Positions 6,997 to 11,398 of a stretch of DNA of 11,398 bases are shown one piece after another. How positions within the stretch are numbered: position 1 is the first letter of the stretch; each line of letters starts with the position of its first letter. The stretch comes from Tritrichomonas foetus. Its lineage: Eukaryota; Parabasalia; Tritrichomonadida; Tritrichomonadidae. The notes under the pieces were generated by a model. It had not been told where the DNA came from, did not search any database, and worked only from the letters and a program-made list of their open reading frames with translations. Where the stretch lies: positions 3,750-15,147 of the forward strand of contig MLAK01000829.1 of NCBI GenBank assembly GCA_001839685.1. The letters run 5' to 3'. Position numbers and translations under genes: made by a program.

Positions 6997-8067
6997 CTAC
7001 AATTCATCAACATCCACAAGCGGTGTATTACTCGCCTCATTCCACCTTTCAGCGAGCGTATCTCCACTCGGTAGTGCCTCTATGGCCAATCCAAGTGTCT
7101 TGTCAAAAACAATATTACTTGATTTTCCTTCTTCAATAACATCACACGGCAAATAGAGCAAACTTGGATCAGCGTCTTGCAATTCGAGGTCTTCTTCAAC
7201 CAAGGCAGGAGGAACAGCCTGTTCAACTTTTGTAATCGTTAAAGGAGGCGTTAAAAGGGGCATTCTTGCTGCAGCTGATCGTATCGTCTCAAGCTCGTTT
7301 GAAAACTCAATCAGGGCGTCTTCTGGCTGCAAAGTAAAACCATACATGTAGTTTACACCACCTGAATTAATCTTTAAGTAGAGGCATCGGCCATAGCGTC
7401 GAGACCGTGAAGCACGGAGTTCTGGCAAAAGAATCAATGGAATTGAAACATTGAAGTTAGAAACAATTTCTGAATACCATACAAATCTATAATTTGTGAC
7501 AATTGCCGTTCCTACTTTAGCCACATCACCTGAAAAGTTAGCAACACCATCAACTTTTTTCATAACTTGTTCACCAGATAATAAAATTAGATTGTTATCT
7601 TTAATTAAAGATGATCTGAGTTTCTGTTCTCTTAGAAGAGGAGAAGAATCGTAATTTTTGAGGGCAACTTCAAAAAAGCGAAACATTGATTGTTTCGATC
7701 TGGCAACTGAAAATATGAATTCGAAAGTACGGTTCATTTCTTTGCACTTAATAAATAAAATTTCGCAAGGTCCAACTCCTGGCTGAACTGTTTCTGAGAT
7801 TGTGTAGTTAATTAGCGACTTATATCCGATCGATACATTTAAATTGACAGCTTTTGGAATGAACCAAATAATTCGAATGTTTGTAATTTGTATTTGTCCA
7901 AATTGGCCTGGATGAGCTTTGCAATCTTCTACGCGTGTAATAATTGTATACATTACCTCACCTGGAATTAATCGTAGATCTTCTGGTGGCTGAAATGTTC
8001 TAACTTGAATGTCCTTTGGTACTTGTGGTGGAATTGAGTCGCTATCGATGGTCGATTGGTTTTTCAT
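6997..8067 (-). CDS. BBS5: BBS5, BBSome subunit
   Basis: Predicted 356 aa (human BBS5 is about 341), from ATG at 8067 to TAG. BBS5 is the phosphoinositide-binding, PH-like subunit of the BBSome, the coat-like complex that moves membrane proteins in and out of cilia. Two repeated PH/GRAM-like modules are visible: one about 28-140 (ending with FEFIFSVARSKQSMFRFF) and one about 150-265. Each contains the paired signature ITN-x-RI-x-W / VTN-x-RFVWY (61-68 and 190-198) followed by NVSIGY (77-82) or NVSIP (206-210), all typical of BBS5. The C-terminal tail VFDKTLGLAIEALPSGDTL (320-338), ending near Trp342, matches the conserved BBS5 tail. The Asp/Glu-rich linker at 288-300 is also family-like. Its start is 67 bp from that of the divergent armadillo-like gene. 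Flagellar role follows from family; function in this organism is not shown. Confidence 0.95.
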   Translation of the reverse strand: MKNQSTIDSDSIPPQVPKDIQVRTFQPPEDLRLIPGEVMYTIITRVEDCKAHPGQFGQIQITNIRIIWFIPKAVNLNVSIGYKSLINYTISETVQPGVGPCEILFIKCKEMNRTFEFIFSVARSKQSMFRFFEVALKNYDSSPLLREQKLRSSLIKDNNLILLSGEQVMKKVDGVANFSGDVAKVGTAIVTNYRFVWYSEIVSNFNVSIPLILLPELRASRSRRYGRCLYLKINSGGVNYMYGFTLQPEDALIEFSNELETIRSAAARMPLLTPPLTITKVEQAVPPALVEEDLELQDADPSLLYLPCDVIEEGKSSNIVFDKTLGLAIEALPSGDTLAERWNEASNTPLVDVDEL

Positions 8068-8134
8068 TCGAGAAGAATTTTTTGAATATTTTAGTGCGAC
8101 CGTTTAAAAATATCATTTTCCATCAAAATTTTTG
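8068..8134. promoter_or_regulatory. Short bidirectional promoter region
   Basis: Only 67 bp separate the ATGs of BBS5 (-) and the armadillo-like gene (+). On the plus strand TCATTTT starts at 8113, with its A 20 nt before ATG 8135, fitting an initiator. On the minus strand no good TCA(C/T)(A/T) is close to the BBS5 ATG; TTCAAAAAATTC about 20 nt upstream is the nearest. A perfect inverted repeat at 8121-8137 overlaps the plus-strand start. Confidence 0.5.
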
Positions 8135-8137
8135 ATG
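8121..8137. repeat. Inverted repeat overlapping a start codon
   Basis: CATCAAAA (8121-8128) and TTTTGATG (8130-8137) are exact reverse complements about a single T. The right arm ends in ATG 8135, so a fold in the mRNA leader could hide that start; a second ATG follows at 8138. It may equally be a dyad protein-binding site or chance in AT-rich DNA. Confidence 0.5.
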
Positions 8138-9559
8138 ATGAATTCTCCGATTAAATATAAAGAGACAAAAAACTTAAAAACAAGTGATGATTTAACAAAT
8201 GCTAACAGTTTAGATGATGAACCAAAAATACCAAATTTATTTGAGATTGGAAATAATATTAATTTAATGGTAAAGTTTGGTCATTTAATTGATGAACTAC
8301 GAAAAAATCCAACAGTATTTACATTGATAAATTTGAATGAAATTTTGAATGAGTCAGCAATTCAAGCATGTCATCATTTAATTGACATTCATGTGATTTC
8401 ATCTCTCTTAAATATAGCTTCAGAGAATAATTCAGATTTAAATATGAGGCAAAATGCATTTTTTGTTATATCATTAATCATGGAACAATTTCCAACATCA
8501 ATTCCTATGTTTATGCACGAAAAATTACCTTTATTATTAACAAAATCTCTTGAAAGACCAAACGAACTATTTATTTCATCAGTATTTAAAGTTATTACTA
8601 CACTTATTAAGATGAATATTCCTTTTCGTTCGGTATTTTTTAGTACATTTCATTTATCTATACTTTTTCATGCAGCATATCAAAATTTATCAGCTCAACA
8701 TTGTCATTATATTGTTGAATGTTTTACAGCAATCACGCAGTATATTGAAATCACCGATATTGAAGAGGTTAATACAATTATGAACATTTTCAAGCTCATT
8801 TTCATTCAAAAGCTGCAAAGAAACATGAAAATAAATTATCATTCTCATTCATATGCATTAATTGGCACTATTAATCTTTTATCGAATACAAATATTCCAA
8901 GTGATGAACGAAAAGAATTGGCTCTTTCTAACATGATTCACGTATATGTACAATACTATTTTCAAGGAAATGAATTAACAAGTGATAAAATTAATGCAAC
9001 AATTTTAACTGCACGTTTAATATGTCTAAATATAACTAATATTCCGAACTCATTACCAAACATTGTGAATTTATTGCAGTTACATTATCTAGACTCTCAA
9101 TACCATTTAATTATTCAATCACTGAAACAAATCATAGAATTTTGTCCTTTAGAAACTTTTCAATATTTAATAGAACAACTGAATTTAGTAAATGTGATTA
9201 TGGATATTATACCAAGAGCAACATTATCTACTAAAATTGAAATATATGAATGCATAAGAATAATAATTACAATTACACCTGTACCTATTCTTCTTAATTT
9301 AATCCATGAAAATCTGTTACAGTGTATTCTTGATTTAACGGATCTCGATGATAAGGAATTTACTAATAAAATTATTGAAGATATAAATACCATTTTAAGT
9401 GTTTTTGAAGAATCAGGTCAATTAGATTTATTCATTATAATGATGAGCAATATTGATGCTGACGAAGTAATGGAAAACCTTATTCAAAATGATCATGTAA
9501 ATGAAGAAACAAAATTTATCATCTCTAGCATTCATGAAAAAATAACGAGTAAAGTCTGA
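8135..9559 (+). CDS. Armadillo/HEAT-like helical-repeat protein (importin-alpha-like at best)
   Basis: Predicted 474 aa from ATG 8135; the frame can be extended one codon upstream only to TTG. A polar N-terminal 40 residues precede a nearly all-helical body with regularly spaced Leu/Ile-rich helices, for example NLNEILNESAIQACHHLI (66-83) and LNMRQNAFFVISLIMEQF (102-119). These resemble armadillo units in which a helix is followed by a turn and an Ala/Ile/Leu-rich helix. The overall shape, with a short polar N-terminus and about eight to ten repeats, recalls importin-alpha-type proteins. However, there is no basic importin-beta-binding segment (the N-terminus has few Lys/Arg clusters), and the Trp-x-x-x-Asn groove is not visible; no Trp is present in the body. 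The fold is therefore likely and the function unknown: a scaffold or adaptor is as plausible as a transport factor. Codons are strongly A/T-ending. Stop TGA, without a nearby TAAA. Confidence 0.65.
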   Translation: MMNSPIKYKETKNLKTSDDLTNANSLDDEPKIPNLFEIGNNINLMVKFGHLIDELRKNPTVFTLINLNEILNESAIQACHHLIDIHVISSLLNIASENNSDLNMRQNAFFVISLIMEQFPTSIPMFMHEKLPLLLTKSLERPNELFISSVFKVITTLIKMNIPFRSVFFSTFHLSILFHAAYQNLSAQHCHYIVECFTAITQYIEITDIEEVNTIMNIFKLIFIQKLQRNMKINYHSHSYALIGTINLLSNTNIPSDERKELALSNMIHVYVQYYFQGNELTSDKINATILTARLICLNITNIPNSLPNIVNLLQLHYLDSQYHLIIQSLKQIIEFCPLETFQYLIEQLNLVNVIMDIIPRATLSTKIEIYECIRIIITITPVPILLNLIHENLLQCILDLTDLDDKEFTNKIIEDINTILSVFEESGQLDLFIIMMSNIDADEVMENLIQNDHVNEETKFIISSIHEKITSKV

Positions 9560-11398
9560 ACAGAAACCCCTATTAGGCGCATTTTACCCCTGCAACAAAA
9601 ATTTTTTGTATATATCATATCTAATGATCATACAGATGGTAGTTCTACTGTTTCAAACAACATTCAGCAAATTCAAAAAATATAATTAATATATATTTTA
9701 AATATATATGATTTTCGCTAATTGCTCTGATTCTAAGGCTAATATGAAGCTTCCACCCGAACCTTTATGAATTTTACGCCATAATTCAAGAAGCAAATAG
9801 TTTCTCATCTTTCATTACTAGACTATTATGAATGAATTAAATCGATATGCATTGTGTATTTTTTCTTTTTGTATTTCCTCTTCATTTAGAATAGTTTTTT
9901 TGTTGTTTATATTGAAATATCATTTCATTCTTTCTTTAATTTTTTATATGTTTTACCGGATTCTCGAGCATATAAAAGTCTAAAAAGTCATATATGATCA
10001 GTGAGAGAAGGAAGTTTATATAATTTATCAATTATATTACAGATGGTATGAGCAATTACTCGATTTCCAAGTAAAATTGATTAATATCATTCCAATTATC
10101 TTCTGATGAACAATTACATTTGTAGTTAATGAAGATAAGGACACATCTTTGAGTCTTTTGGGTATTGATAACATTGTGTAAATGGAGTGCATTATAAATT
10201 AATTTTTGATATCATCGGGTAATCAAAAAAATGTTTTAGCTTTGATTTTATCTTGTAATTATTGAATCATGCCTCTAATTTGATGAAAACTTGAAATACT
10301 TTCCCTTAAGGATAAACTCCGGTGAAGTGATGACAAATCGACGATAAGAAACTTTTTGATGAAAAAAGTCCTTTTTATAAACGTGCTTTTTTTATCAATT
10401 TTGAATCCATGATCTATCTATCCACTCAGTATTCGGAAATTCGGTTTATCTCATTTAATCAAAACAATAATCATCCACAAAACAGCTATAAAGCCGTCCT
10501 CTAACAAGGGAGTTCAAATTAAAGATCCTAGAATGCAAAAAGTTATCCAAAATTATTATTTTCTCCTTCGCCGGGATCTCTTCCCAAAGTTTTGAGCAAA
10601 ATATATATCTTCAAAATTTTTTTATAGATTTTCATAGCAATACACTAATCATCTTTTTTGTCAAATATAAAAATAATTCATTTTTTAATTAATATTCATT
10701 TCATCAATGAAGATGAATCTAATGCATTTCTGGAGACAGATTCTTACTACCAGAGATAAGTTACAAAAGAAGTTCGGAATGTTAACAATATATTTTTCCT
10801 TAATATTTTCATCACAGTGATTCTGGAAAGTAACTGGTTATAACTTATAAATTCTTTATTGAATGCTACTATACATATTATTGTACACATCTATAAAATA
10901 TGATAATTAAATATCATTTAATTTCAATACTTTGACCTAATCTCTAGAATTCAAACTCATGTAACAAAACATAATATAACATCTAAATAGGTAATTTAAG
11001 AAAGCAATAATAATCATTTGAAATAGCTTTGGGGAGAAAAAAAAAACAGGACGATACTCCGAATTCAAAGGAATAGCAAAAGCACATCAGCACATTGAAA
11101 CATAGTGATGTATGAATATCTTTTTGAGTATCATCTTTCTTTTTTTATTCTCCTCTTTTAATTCAATAGTATTTTTGTCAACGTAAAGATTTTACTTGGT
11201 TCTTTAAGAATAAGATTTAGTGATAAATTCGCTTCATTTACCCAATTATATTTCAATAAGAGCTGATATTTCACCTATTTATTATAATTATCAAAACTGC
11301 CTATAAGTAGAGAAGTACTTGAAGCCAATTCTTCTTGAATTTAGATATTAATTGTCGAATTGGATGTATGAAATGTTGCCTTTACAACTTCTTCTCCA
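9560..11398. other. Long AT-rich region without a supported gene
   Basis: About 1.84 kb with no convincing protein gene, tRNA-like B box or snRNA signature that I could see by eye. It contains a 21-nt palindrome at 9689-9709, many homopolymer A/T runs, and near the right edge a 7-bp inverted repeat (CCAATTC 11325-11331, GAATTGG 11357-11363). The last bases may hold the edge of another gene. An ATG at 11364 opens a plus frame to the window end. Alternatively, a minus-strand frame enters from the right and ends at TAA, within TAAA, at 11341-11343 after 18 codons. Neither can be confirmed. Confidence 0.6.
9689..9709. repeat. AT palindrome
   Basis: ATATATATTT (9689-9698) and AAATATATAT (9700-9709) are exact reverse complements about one T. 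It lies 130 bp after the stop of the armadillo-like gene. In AT-rich DNA such palindromes arise readily; cruciform or 3'-end roles are speculative. Confidence 0.7.

Noticed and set aside
10480..10560. Possible tRNA B-box-like sequence (GGGAGTTCAAATT)
   Set aside because: It does not match GGTTCRANTCC and no cloverleaf with an A box could be drawn.

Overview
The window reads as nuclear DNA of a flagellated protist, most likely a parabasalid (Trichomonas/Tritrichomonas-like). It is strongly AT-rich, its genes are uninterrupted ORFs using the standard stop codons, and neighbours lie on both strands with short spacers. Two further signals fit trichomonads. Initiator-like TCA(C/T)(A/T) motifs sit 14-20 nt before several start codons. 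Three of the six genes have a stop codon embedded in TAAA, as described for trichomonad poly(A) signals. A BBS5 gene indicates a ciliated or flagellated cell. The assignment is inference; no rRNA or species marker is present.

Layout. (1) 179-1792 (+): divergent, shortened COPII Sec23-like protein. (2) 1970/2114-2503 (+): small two-membrane-span protein with a six-cysteine lumenal segment resembling the MAN1/Src1/Heh family of inner nuclear membrane proteins; the frame joining its best ATG and initiator to the body carries one in-frame TAG. (3) 2963-4345 (-): NDR/LATS-type AGC kinase, unusual in having DYG for DFG and Lys at the expected hydrophobic-motif phospho-Thr. (4) 5304-6614 (+): unrecognised protein with an acidic stretch, a PQIQFQ repeat and a 14-residue-repeat leucine zipper. 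(5) 6997-8067 (-): BBS5, the surest call. (6) 8135-9559 (+): helical-repeat (armadillo-like) protein, divergent from BBS5 across a 67-bp gap. 9560-11398 has no convincing gene.

The genes do not form an operon or an evident shared system. They look like ordinary eukaryotic neighbours: secretion, nuclear envelope, kinase signalling, cilium, and two unknowns. BBS5 and the armadillo-like gene could share a promoter, but nothing in the sequence shows that they work together. The points most worth following are the minimal MAN1-like protein with its in-frame TAG, the altered NDR hydrophobic motif, the regular coiled-coil repeat, and the shared initiator geometry.
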